NCBI GenBank assembly: GCA_964017045.1
Contig: OZ024796.1
Span: 23,871,010 to 23,935,009, forward strand
Source: Omphiscola glabra
Lineage: Eukaryota; Mollusca; Gastropoda; Lymnaeidae
Direction: 5' to 3'
DNA: 64,000 bases
Position 1 is the first letter of the stretch. Each line of letters begins with the position of its first letter. The notes beneath the pieces are model-generated. The model made no database searches. It was not told where the DNA came from and saw only the letters and a program-made list of their open reading frames with translations. This document shows positions 1-11,100 of the stretch, piece by piece. The translations under genes and the position numbers were made by a program.

Positions 1-129
1 ATGTACTCTGGAGGAAGACGAATCCAAAGTTCCCATTCATCAACGCAATAATTTCAGCTGTTTACTGAAAATACTGAATTGTTATTTTTTTTTTCTGCTT
101 ACCTTTTTTTCATTTATTTATCTTTAAAA
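1..129 (+). promoter_or_regulatory. 5' UTR/upstream region of TMEM14C
   Basis: Sequence immediately before the TMEM14C start. It is T-rich (runs of T at 82-92 and 104-110). No TATA box or clear initiator was identified, and the promoter probably extends beyond the window edge. Confidence 0.3.
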
Positions 130-3100
130 ATGTCTTTAGCGCTCGATATTCTTACAGCTGCATATGCAGCTACCATTGCTGCTGGTGGTATAATAGGCTA
201 CGTCAAAGCTGGTAAGTCAGAGCAGCTGTAGCCACTCACTCTCACTGTCTGCAGGCCAATGTAGGAATTATCAATTAATGAGGGCACTATGTCATAGATG
301 TCTAAGACTAAGATATGTCGGTAGCGGCATGGCCGGCACGGTGAAGTATCTCTTGGGTAATTTAATTGCATCTCCAAACGTCCACTATTATTTGCGCATT
401 AATCATTCATCAACTTTTATTTAATTAATGCTAATAATAATGCTCACTCTCACTCATTGAATAACAGGAAATATAAATATAAGTGATTATGAGTTATAAG
501 ATGTTCAGTTCTAACTACCGGTATATATAAGTCTATTCATCCTAAGTCCAGTGTTGGTATTCCCCAAATGCCAAAGTGACATCACCACGCTTAAGATGAG
601 TATGAGCAGCATCTTCTTTCTGTGCTTTTCCTTCTATTATTTAATTATTAGTACTAGAACTACACAGTAACTTAGTACAACCTAAGTATTAAATATTACT
701 ACAGCACTATGAGGAAATAAGTAATTTAGTAAAACAAAGTATGTGAAAACCCGAAAAAGGAACACAAACAAAACAATGAACGGTTTGGCAGGAAGCCTTC
801 ATCAGCGAACAAACAACAGAATTAAATTAAAAAACAGCACTTAGCTGAAAAGTAGTATCCGATAGGGCAGCAAAAGAAATGTAACAGAAAATAATTAGGT
901 GAGAGATTAAATACCATCAAAAAGGGAAAAAAAAGAGGAGAAGTAAGCCCACAGCAATTGGTCGTGAAGTGGAGGGGCAGGGCAAAGGCTCAACATGTGA
1001 ATGAAAGCATAACGTTCATGCCATGTGGTGTTTAGGTTCCATATAAACAGTACATGAGATCCTATTTGTAACATCCTAAATTCAATATACTATATACAAA
1101 TGAAATCCCATGTTCAACGTGTTTTATTAAAGGTTTTTGGATGAATTGGAGCTGTTTCGATTAATTCTATCTCAACTATTAGTGAGAGTTCTTACAGTAA
1201 GTTAAAACTGATTTATGCACAATGGAGAGCCTCCATAGGTCAAAACATACTGTGTGATCTTGCTTGTGAACTTTATATCAGTATTAGCAAAGGAAAGAAA
1301 GGTCTAAATTAAATTTTTTTTTCCTTTATATATGTTATATGAAGATATCTTACTCATACAATCCCAAGCTAAAGTCTTGACAAGCAAAAAAATAATACCA
1401 GCAACCCGGGGTGGTTGGGACTCGTTAACCTGGGATGGCAACTCATCTAAGAGAAGGAAAACGCTGAAATCAAACCTGGAGAGGAAGTCCCGTATGCTGT
1501 ATAACATTGACACAATGAAAATCCTGGCAACTCCTCGGAATGGAATGCATAAAGAGCACAGAGAAACACGGCTGGCCATCTACTGCATCCTGTTCTATAT
1601 TTTCAGTGATCTTAACTAAATCTAGTCATTGGATCAAATAGACAAGGATTATAGAGGGAGGTTAACGAATTGAGCAATTCTCGATCACCTAAAACATCAT
1701 ACAGCTGAAGTCAAGGCTACTACTAAAGTCAAATATAGACTTGGTTATCTTCCCATCTGAAGGGCGAGCAATAATAATACCTATACAGGCCTAACTGTTT
1801 ATCCTGCAATAAACACATTTGTATATGATTATAATGAGCATCCCTGTACCTGGATTTGAAATTTCTATCTAAATCTTAATTATATACAACAATAGGTTTC
1901 TCGGGCTTGATGGGGCGAAATATTAATTCTTCCCATGTGTGTACTATGTCCTTGGTAAGTTTCTGGTTCCAGCCATCTATGTCATTTACAATGATATCTG
2001 TGGTATTTTCGTGACTGAGCTTGCCTTTTTTTAAAATACAAATTATCAACATCCAAATGACAAATAAATAGGGGAACAAGATATGTTTAGTCTTGAAAAT
2101 ACAAGACAAGAAAATTAAGCTGATGTCTCGGATAGACAATAGAATACCGTACCGGTACAATAAACAACAGATACAAAAAAAAATTTTTGTATTTCTTTTA
2201 CATTTATAATCTTTATACAATTTAGAGCAAGTAGTCAATACCCATAATTTATTTCAGATCCCTTATTGAAACAGTCATTCAATTCAATTATTATTAAAAA
2301 ATTGCATTTTGTTCATCAACCAGACCAACATGTTTTACAGTCACTTCTAAAGGGGAAATAATTATATAATTGAAAATGCTAGAATATTATTAATGGTTAC
2401 AGGCCTTCAATTTACAAAACTACAATATCACTGTATGGGTACTAGAGGGTGTACATAACAAAAATGTCAAAGCTGAAAGGGAATGGGAAAAAGCTAAAGT
2501 AAAAGATATGGAAGACTTATCGAGAGAGGGAAATATTTGATGAAGGTAAAATTAAAAAATTAATGGATACCAAGCCAAACCTCAAATGTGTGAGAGCAAT
2601 GCTGGAGAATTAATTACGGAAAATAGTAAAGTACCGGTACTGGAGAGGTGGGCAAAGATTTTGAAGAAGGAATACTATACGCAGACAATGGACAAGATGA
2701 CGATTATCAACCACCACATGGAGGACCAGGGCCTTTAATAAATTCCTGAACTTTGGAAGAAAGTACAGAAGTAATCAATTCTATGAAAAACCACAAAGCC
2801 CCTTGAGAAGAACCTTATCACAGCAGAACTTATTAAATATGGAGGAAGAGAACTACTCACTCAGACACATAAACTCTAAAATTATGCAAGAAGAGAAAAC
2901 TCCAACAGAATGTGAAGCAGCACTAATAATCCCAATACACAAGAAACGTACCAAACTTCATTGCACAAAGTACAGATGCATTTCCCTATTAAATATTACA
3001 AAGAAAACTACATATAAATCTGTAATCAGACCAGTTGTAACATAAGCAAGTGAACTTTAGACCCTAGCCCAAACAAATACGTCAGAAAACCTATTCAACA

Positions 3101-6100
3101 CATTTGAGAGAAAAGTTCTCCGGAAACTAAATGGACCAACAAAGGATGAATATGGATGGAAAATACGAATCAACTAAGAATTATATAGTCTATTCTACAC
3201 TATTAATGTAGCAGACATAAAAATAGGGCAGGCTACGATGAACGGGACACTTAAGAAGAATGCCAGTTGAAGAGTGAAGAGGGTGCACCACCAAAACCCC
3301 AGAGCAAAACGGCAGACCCAGGTTAAGATAGATGGATGATCTGGAGAGAGATCTACAGCAGCTGGGAATCCAAGCATGGAAAAGAAAAGCATCAGTTAGG
3401 TCTGAGTGGAATGATGTGTTGAGGCAGGCCAAAGCCCTACATGGACTGTAGTGCCACAGGGATGGATGGAAAAATCACTTCTAAAATACTTTTAACAGAA
3501 GTAAATTAATACTAAAGCTAATGAACTAAAACAGTATTATAACAATATAACCATTAAACAACCCCTAAACACAAAATTTTTATATAAACCCTTTATAAAT
3601 TGTAATATCGAGAGCAAAATTGGGGTAGGGGGGGTCACTGAAAGTTTGACTGAATAAGAATCCCAAGTAACGCACTTTATAAGAATCCCAATTAGTGCTC
3701 TCCAACCTCCCCCCTCAAAGGCTGGCAACCGCAAATTCTTTTCATGCCCTTGAACTATATTAATATTCTAATGACCCACCAACTTTTACTTTTACACTGC
3801 AGATTTATTTCACCAACTATTTCAGAAAAGCAAAAAGAAAATACTATGCACCAAACACACTTGCAATATTTTTTTTTTAAGATTCTGATTTAAGGCCGTT
3901 ATTGGGAATTTTATTTCGTGAAAACAGTGTCATCATATTTCCTTCATCTTCCCCTTGAAAAACAGATTTTTGGGGTTAGGGCTGAAATTGGATATAATGT
4001 AATTTCATTGGAAACGAGTCTTTGTGCCAAGTTTCAGCTCGATAGGTTGACAGGAAGTGGGTCTATTAGCCATCTGAAGATTTTGCCCTAAACACACACA
4101 AGCAAAGTTAATATAAAGGATTTTATAAAAAATGAACACTTAGCTGCTTTTTTTTTTCTTTCCAACTTTCCCCATACTTTGTTATGCTCATTTCCTTTTA
4201 CCTAACCTGATTGCAGCTCTCCCCCCATATTACCCTACATTCAACTACCAGTATTTGAAAAGGGTTAGTCTATGAGAAAATCACAAAATGCACACAGCAG
4301 GCTTTTTTAACATTCATACGCTAGTTTTCACTAGGTTACATGATTATTTTTGTTAAATTGTATGTACATCGTGGTGAGCCCAGCCCTAGGCTGGGGTATC
4401 ACGCTATAGAAAACTACGGTACCAATAATAATAATAAATACTAGGTTACATGTTTATTTAATTCTATCATTTTTTAAAAGGTTAATTAATTCATGTTATT
4501 TTTCCACAGGAAGTGTTCCTTCATTAGCTATGGGTGTAGCTTGTGGAACATTGATGATGTATGGAGCTTACCAAATGGGACAAGATCCTAAAAATGTCAC
4601 AGTATCCTTAGGTATGTTAAAATTATAAACTATTGCTTTTTAAAAAGCATGTACCTTCACACATTACTGGTCATCACTGCATCCTGGTCTATTTTTAGCT
4701 GTCTTGACCAAGTCTTGTTATTGGATCAAATACGCAAGGACGAGAGAGTGTTGTTGACCAAGTGAGAAACTCTCCCTCATTTTAAACAAAATGCAGCTTG
4801 CTACTAATCAAGTAAAAAATGGCCTTGGTCGTCTTGGCTTGTGAAGGAGGAATAATAACATCTTCATTTTAAAATTACCAGTGTATTGAATTGATACAGA
4901 ACACATGGAAACAGTTTTTAAGTTAAGGCTATTTTTGTATATTCAGTTTCTTTTTCTAATGTTATAATTAATTACTTTTACTTTCTGCATCATAGATAAA
5001 ATGAATTTCAAGTTTCAGTACCAGGCATTTAAAATAATATATAGATATATACATCGAATACTCTTATATTTTGTCTCCAGTAACCTCAGCTGTGCTCACT
5101 GGTGTTATGGGTTATAGATTCTCTAACAGTGGTAAATTCATGCCTGCTGGACTTGTTGGAGCACTCAGGTAAATGACTTAAGTTTAGTGTTTGGCTATTA
5201 AAATATTTCATTTTATGCAGACCATAGCCATTTGAATGTAAAGGATTGTTTGTATGGATAAATTTCATGAAAGGGGCAAATTGAGTACAGTATAAAGTTA
5301 ACATACCAAAAAAATTATTAACATTAAATAACATTTCTGCAACCTGATGTGTGATAAATTTCTTTTTCAAAATTTAACAATTTCAATGCATGCCATGGAA
5401 TAAAAGCATGAAAGGCAAACGAACGAGAATTAAATAATGAAAAGAGCAAACTCAAAACAATGTTTAAGGATTACGACATTATAACAATTGGGTCTTTTTC
5501 TGTGGAATCAGATGGTATGAAAATATTTAGTGTATTTAACTCATTCCCGACGGATGCGACTAAATGCGTCCTTTGGGGGTTCCGACGGATGCGTCCAAAT
5601 GCGTCCCGGCGCATAGCGACACACCTCTCTCGTTTTTAGTTAAAAATAGCAATGAAATCTCGCATCCATCGAGACTTCCGGCGATGGCGTGATTCTGCGT
5701 GATTTCAATTTAGAAACCGGATGTTTTTATCTTGTTTCCCTTTTAAACTACGTGTGCTTTAGTACGACGCGTCTATATCTTGCATGTATTCGACCGAGGT
5801 GCCAAAAATCGATTTTTTGGCCATTGTTCATTATTTTTTCGCCGCTAATGTTATATTTTTATTAAACCTTATTCATTCTTTGATGCATTCGTCCTTAATT
5901 CATTAACATTTATTAATATTTAGCAGCTTAAAAAATATTTTTAAAATGTAAATCAATTTCAAAACCGAGTTACTTCCCTTTCTCAGGAAAATAAATTAAG
6001 TACGGAAGTAGCACTGACGGAGGGAATGAGTTAAAAAGACAATTTCAAAACATATAAATGGAAAAAAAAATAAAGGAGACAAAAAAATGAATTCGGCTAG

Positions 6101-6493
6101 TAAGATTTGTTACAAAGGATTAGTCATACCAAGGCATTGTTTACAAATAACTCCCTCTTTCTTCTAAAAATCTGTATTTGTGACATTCAATCATTCGTTA
6201 ATATACATAAAATAAATTATTAAAAAATGCTTAGTGAACTCATAATTTCACTTCAATGGAAAAAAAATATTTTGTATTGACTTTTAAATATAAATGAAAT
6301 AAAATTAAGGATTAGTGGCAAAAAAAACATAAGAATTTTGGTTCAGATAAAGTGTGAGACTTTTTCAAATGCTGAAATTTTGCCACAATTTTCAGAACTT
6401 TCTCTACTTATTTTGTTTTACACAATTTTAATTTTCTTACATTACAGTTTGCTCATGGTGTTACGGTTATCATATAGAGCACTTGGGAATTGA
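130..6493 (+). CDS. TMEM14C: TMEM14C-like mitochondrial membrane protein, four coding exons
   Basis: Coding exons are 130-211, 4510-4611, 5081-5168 and 6448-6493. They total 318 bases, or 105 residues plus TGA. All junctions are GT-AG and the phase is continuous (1, 1, 2). The start ATG has A at -3, and exon 1 reads MSLALDILTAAYAATIAAGG, followed by IIGYVKAG. Exon 2 opens GSVPSLAMGVACGTLMMYGA; exon 3 has VTSAVLTGVMGYRFSNSGKF followed by MPAGLVGALR; exon 4 ends SLLMVLRLSYRALGN. This is the TMEM14 family pattern: a short, glycine-rich, all-membrane protein with the IIGYVKAGS-PSL junction. The length is close to the usual ~105-115 aa. Vertebrate TMEM14C is in the mitochondrial inner membrane and supports protoporphyrinogen IX import for haem synthesis. 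That role here is by homology; TMEM14A/B paralogues cannot be fully excluded. The 3' end faces PAK1IP1. Confidence 0.95.
765..930 (-). repeat. Penelope-type dispersed repeat with hammerhead-like motif (copy 1)
   Basis: On the minus strand it contains CTGATGAAGGC, a short loop, then GCC and a degraded AAACCGTTC, preceded by CGGATACTACTTTTCAGCTA. A second copy at about 35555-35725 (minus) shares both blocks. CTGANGA...GAAA is the hammerhead ribozyme core known from Penelope-like element terminal repeats. This copy is degraded and probably inactive. It lies in TMEM14C intron 1. Confidence 0.5.
1360..1765. repeat. SINE-like dispersed repeat, decayed
   Basis: Two overlapping pieces recur elsewhere in the window. 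The block tggggatggcaactcatctaa followed by gagaaggaaaac (around 1430-1462) resembles 34145-34187. The block around 1590-1765 (cattggatcaaata, aaggattatagagggaggtt) resembles 4690-4860 and, inverted, 57610-57780. There is no coding potential, and the overlapping short ORFs on both strands are shadows. Confidence 0.4.
2450..3460 (+). pseudogene. Non-LTR retrotransposon ORF2 remnant with RT core deleted
   Basis: Conceptual reading across frames shows the RT thumb-to-tail scheme of a jockey/RTE-type LINE: AGELITENSKV, an ERWAKILKKEYY-type block, MKNHKAP, ITAELIKYGGRELL, ALIIPIHKK, YRCISLLN, then SVIRPVVTYASE. The 3' tail has GRPRLRWMDDLERDLQQLG and RQAKALHGL. The palm region that carries the catalytic FADD box is absent: the IIPIHKK/ISLLN block joins the SVIRPVVTYASE block near 3010. 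Frameshifts and stops are frequent. It sits in TMEM14C intron 1. No function remains. Confidence 0.8.
3780..4110 (-). repeat. Dispersed repeat family A (copy 1)
   Basis: On the minus strand it reads acctatcgagctgaaacttgg, gtttttcaaggggaagatga, then cacgaaataaaattccc and a poly-T, then ttgcaagtgtgtttggtgc. The same ordered blocks occur on the plus strand at 33140-33515 and 45190-45500. The function and class of the element are unknown; no ORF is preserved. Confidence 0.7.
4365..4440 (+). repeat. LINE 3' end fragment with hairpin and (AAT)n tail
   Basis: gtggtgagcccagccctagg, then ctggggtatcacgctataga, ending in an AAT microsatellite. It matches the 3' end of the longer copy at 56660-57012. 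The CCCAGCCCTAGGCTGGGG core can form a hairpin, typical of LINE/SINE 3' recognition structures. Confidence 0.6.
4680..4865 (+). repeat. Dispersed SINE-like repeat family B
   Basis: gtcttgaccaagtcttg, ttggatcaaata, gacgagagagtgttgttgac and aaactctccctcattt. An inverted copy lies at about 57605-57785 and a diverged one at 1590-1765. It is intronic in TMEM14C. Confidence 0.5.
5540..6030. mobile_element. TTAA-flanked MITE (piggyBac type)
   Basis: The element is flanked by TTAA at 5536-5539 and 6031-6034. Its ends begin CTCATTCCCGACGGATGCG on the left and, reverse-complemented, CTCATTCCCTCCGTCAGTGC on the right, giving a 9-bp perfect terminal inverted repeat. TTAA target duplication and short TIRs are the piggyBac hallmark. 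There is no transposase inside, so it is non-autonomous. Just inside the left end it has an internal direct repeat (cgacggatgcg...aaatgcgtcc, twice). It lies in TMEM14C intron 3. Confidence 0.7.
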
Positions 6494-7779
6494 AAATGAA
6501 TTGACAAGAAATTCAAGTATGGGTGCAAAAAGTACAGAACTAATATAGTTTGAATGCCTATAGAGTACAAATGCAAACGAGTAAATTTAATGGTGCAAAC
6601 TGGAAATTTAGATTCAAAATTACATATTTTATTTTAATGTAAAATAATCATGATTAAAATTTTAATAAGTTACAATAACTATAATTTAGTTTTATGATTC
6701 CTTCAATGTGATCAAATTGTTATAATTTAAATAATCTTATACTTGTATACATTTATAAATTCAGTTTATTGTAGCAGAATTTGAAAAAGTAGCTTTTTAA
6801 ATATATTATTAGGAGTTTACTATAATTTAGTCACTTGGTTATCCGTATTTAAAACTTGTTATTTGCAAAGATTTTTTTATGCTTTCAATACTTCTTTTTA
6901 TACTTTATTGTGATTTTTTTAAGCATTACTTGGAAAAATCTTCATTAGTTTTAGAGATATATCAGCAGCTTAAAATTAGTATTGGAAATGCATTTTTAAA
7001 TGGTAAATTTTTTTTATAAAATAATGAATATTTTCAATTTCAGTATCAATTATTGGGATATCTATTTTATTTCATTCAGCAATATTTTACAGGATACCAA
7101 CAAATAGTTTGTAGTCTGTGGTCAATGATAAAGGATCTGTGCTTATAGTATAACCAGTGTTCCAGTAGTTGCAATGTAATAACGGATGGGTTTTAAAAAA
7201 ATTAATGTAACCATTTCATTCTTGATTTTTTTAATTTCATTCTTAAATATTTTAGTTGTGGTACTAATTTTATTTTTAAAGTTAACTGTAAACATAAATG
7301 TCATTACATTAACAGACCATCTATGAAGTTGTTCACTCTCCACAATTGTGTTGAACAATATAGACTTAATCTCATAATAATAAATAAGTTCTAAAGAAAA
7401 TGTATTGAAAGGCTCACTTTGCTCTGATCTGACAGTTCTAAAATATAATTTCTCAATTAATTGAATTGTTATTCATTTATATCCACCTTGAACTTGAAGT
7501 ATCCTTTGATTAACTAGTTCTTAGTTCTACAATTGTAACTAATTTGTTGGAGAATTTCTATCACCAGCCATGAAATTATCACTATATACTTCATAATTTT
7601 TCATTGTTGGAGACTTTCTATCACCAGCTAAGAAATTATTACAATATACTTCACTGTTTCTCATGGTTTTGGAAATAATGTATTGTTTGTTTTTTAAATC
7701 TATAATTTCAATGTAAATATTGTGCTTTGAAGAAATGTTAATGCAATATTTAGATTTCTTCCATTTTTCACTTTGCTTT

Positions 7780-7785
7780 AATAAA
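7780..7785 (+). terminator. AATAAA polyadenylation signal of TMEM14C
   Basis: A canonical AATAAA about 1.29 kb after the TMEM14C stop codon. It implies a long AT-rich 3' UTR (6494 to about 7810). The UTR holds an imperfect direct duplication near 7545-7675 sharing the phrase ctatcaccagc. Confidence 0.6.
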
Positions 7786-8149
7786 GATTAAATATTGAAT
7801 TAAAATAATGTAACTTGTTTAAGGCACTATCATTATCTGACTTTAAAAACAAACATGTTGGGTACACCCTAAGGTTTTATACATGTGCTATCTTTTTCCA
7901 TTTCAAGACCAAAGGTCTGTTTAACTTTAAGGTGATAGTCACAGGTGTAAAAGGCTAGACACAAAAATTATCAACACACACATATGAACAGCACACCTCT
8001 TTATGGATTAGAGGTTTTTAGTTTACATAAGCTAAAAAACAAATACTTGAATTTGACTTTATAAAATGCCATCTTACATCAAACTATGGACTAACTAGAA
8101 ATGTGGAAAAACACAACAAATACGTTTTGTTTCATAACCTTTTTAGTAA
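7786..8149. other. Intergenic spacer between convergent TMEM14C and PAK1IP1
   Basis: About 360 bp between the polyadenylation signals of the two convergent genes. No ORF, RNA gene or repeat was recognised in it. Confidence 0.6.
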
Positions 8150-8155
8150 TTTATT
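8150..8155 (-). terminator. AATAAA polyadenylation signal of PAK1IP1
   Basis: TTTATT on the plus strand is AATAAA on the minus strand. It lies 28 bases after the stop of the proposed terminal exon (8183-8227). This supports that exon as the true 3' end and implies a very short 3' UTR. Confidence 0.6.
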
Positions 8156-8182
8156 TTATATACAAAAATAATGTAATTTTAA

Positions 8183-11100
8183 TCATTTTTGCTTAGGTTT
8201 CTTTTTCTTGCTATCTTCTTTCTGTGACTGAATTGAAACTGAAATGAAAATTTTATAAAAATGAATTAAATTATTCTAACTTATGGAAATATTGTAAGAT
8301 GCCTAGATTTACTTTTTAAAATTCATTATAAAGTTAAAAAAACATACTTTTTTTCTGTTCTTCATTTTATATCAAGACCAATACATTGCAAATATTACAT
8401 TGGACTAATGGCTACAGTAAAATCTATTCTATTTTTGATCAGCTATCTTTAATATCATGGGTCAGGGCGCAGTAGCAACATTTAAATAAACATTGTTTAG
8501 ATGATTGGGGTATCATAAAGACATCTGCATCATTGATGACAATATACAGGAAGGGTATAGTATAATGTGTTAATGTTGTGCATATGCCATTAGCTCTGAG
8601 CAAACAGATTTATAGAAGGGAATGATGGCAGGGCAGTATAAACTAAATACATTAAAATGTACAAGAAATTAACATTTTTTTTGTCTACTCCTTCCTCTTT
8701 CAACTTGCTCAGACTTCTCAATGTCTCCATTTAATTTTCTTTTTTTGCTTGGAGTCTTTTTAGGTGATTTTTTTGGTAGTTCCATGACTGCATCATCGTC
8801 TTCTGTGTTGCTGTCTTCTTCTATCTCTTTGCTGTCTACTTCTTCTTCTTTATTATCACCACCAGCTGCTTCCTCTACTCTTTTTGATTTACTTTTCTTT
8901 TTAGCCTTGAGTGCTAAATTTTTCTCTTTATTTTCTGTCAGGGTGCAAGTGTAAGAAAATTTTTACAAAATTTAAAATAAGCAGTGTCATTCAAAACAAT
9001 CTCATAAAACAGTACCTGTAATCTAACTTATTCTATAATATCCTTAAAAATCATAAGGGTAATGGAGTATATAAAAACATAAATCATATGTATTGAAATT
9101 GCATTTATGAAAGAAAAGACGGCTAATTAAAATGTGAAGTACATAAAAATTAGGAAGTTATAATTAATAAAGTTTACCATTGCTTTGAATCACAGCTGAA
9201 TGATTATATGCAGCAAGGCAAGTTACTCTAACCCTGGTCTCATGAAATAAAACTAACTCTGCGGCCTCTTGACCCTGGGTTGAAAAAAAAGGCAAAGAAT
9301 TTATTTCCAAATCCTGTTCTGAATCGTTGGAATGATTTTTATAATTTACCTTAAACTGTAGTTAGTAGATCAACAATTTGTTTAATTTTCAACTTAACAA
9401 ACCTTAACCTTCGCTTTTCATTCATTAATACCACAAACGATAACATTAAATCAATTATTAAAACCCCCACTATTCATAGTTGAATTCAATTTATAGTACA
9501 ATTTTAGTCTAATCAATTTTTATACTAATTATACTGGGATAAAAGTCTACCCATTTAATTGGAAAAGTTAAACTTTTGGTTATTGCACGCTACTGGTCCC
9601 TCTGTCGCTCACCCTAACCCGAACCCTAAATCTATCATAAACAAAGGGAAGTGACTCCCAATAAGGGGACCACAACAGCACATTAGCCAAACTTTTTTTT
9701 CCCAGATAAATATTACCTCCTGCAGGTTGACTTTGAACATCAAAATGTTTCCAACAGCAGTTCCAGCAACAACCAGCTTGTCCTCTTCATTATTTACAAT
9801 ACAAACACTTCGCACACGGCTAAAATATGTTAACATTGTTAGGGTCCATATTTTAAACAAAAACTTGATCAAATAATCAAAGATTAACTTTTTAAAAAAA
9901 AATGTTAGAAGTAGAAGCTGAGTGAACTGAAATATTACAATTGGCAACCAACCTGCAATGTCAACAAAAAAAATCAAATAGAAGAAATAATTTATAAAAC
10001 TCAAGTTATCTTCAAAGAGTTTTCATTAAGGCTGACAATCTGGATTTTAAGTTGGACCTTTTGTCAAACAAAGTGGTAAAAAAAAACATATTTATTCACC
10101 CAGAGAACAAACTGAGTTCAGCAGCATAAGTTATCTGCTCGTGAGCAAGGAAATATGCAAGTAAGATTATAACTTAGTAAAAGCAATGTCAGTCAGTAAT
10201 ACAACAAATGCTCACCTGTTAAAAGTTTTATCCCCAGGCTTGGCACAGTCTAATGATAGCACCTGCTTGCCACTCAGAACATCAAAAACGATGACATTCC
10301 TATCATCACCACCAACTGCAATGAGATTTCCCTGCAAAATATTTTGATCAGTCACAGTTTTGTTTATTCATGGTTCTTGTGTAACAGAATTTGGGATTAA
10401 AAAAAGGAGAATAGCCAGCTAAGAAAAGAGACTAAAAATAATATTAACACTGAACTTTCTTTTACCAAATTAATTACTGTAGTCAGGTGTAGTCTGTATA
10501 AGTTAAAAAAAACATGTTGACTGATGATTTTTTATTAAAAGAAATTACATAAATAATAACCAGAGATTTTCGTAAAATTTGTTGATGGTGAGTATCATAG
10601 TTTCAGTGAAGTTCTCGTATTTGATGTGACCTAAATGCTGTCCTGATCATGCTTTGCTAAAGATATGCATTGTAAATTGCTGGGTCACAAAACACAAGTC
10701 TATATAAAATATGTCTCAATATTTGAGTAAGGTTGAATTCATATGCCTAAAAGTTAATTTCAGGAAATACTTCCCTAACCTCAATGAAACAAACAGAGTT
10801 GATCCTCCATGCTAAAGGTATTTCTTTCACTGTGGAAGTATCCTAAAAAAAAAAGATATAGAAAATTTTGAAGAAACTTAAAAAATATCTTTTAATTTAG
10901 CTCTTCTTAAAAAATAACCATAATTGAAGGACTGAATTCAAGCTATGTGAATCTATTTAGATCTCTAAAGTTTTTTTTACTGTGCTCTGTTTCTTGTCGT
11001 ACTTCTACTTTGACCTGTTTGCTGAAGAAGGTTCTAAGCCGAAACGTTCACATCTTATTGTCCTGTCTTTTGATTCAAGCTTCAACATACCTTGTTTTAC

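Noticed and set aside
8721..8954. Plus-strand Ser/Leu/Phe-rich 77-codon ORF
   Set aside because: It is the antisense shadow of PAK1IP1 exon 10, which encodes a Lys/Glu-rich tail.
9609..10004. 131-codon minus ORF
   Set aside because: It is PAK1IP1 exon 8 (9717-9819) with intron sequence read through on both sides, not a separate gene.
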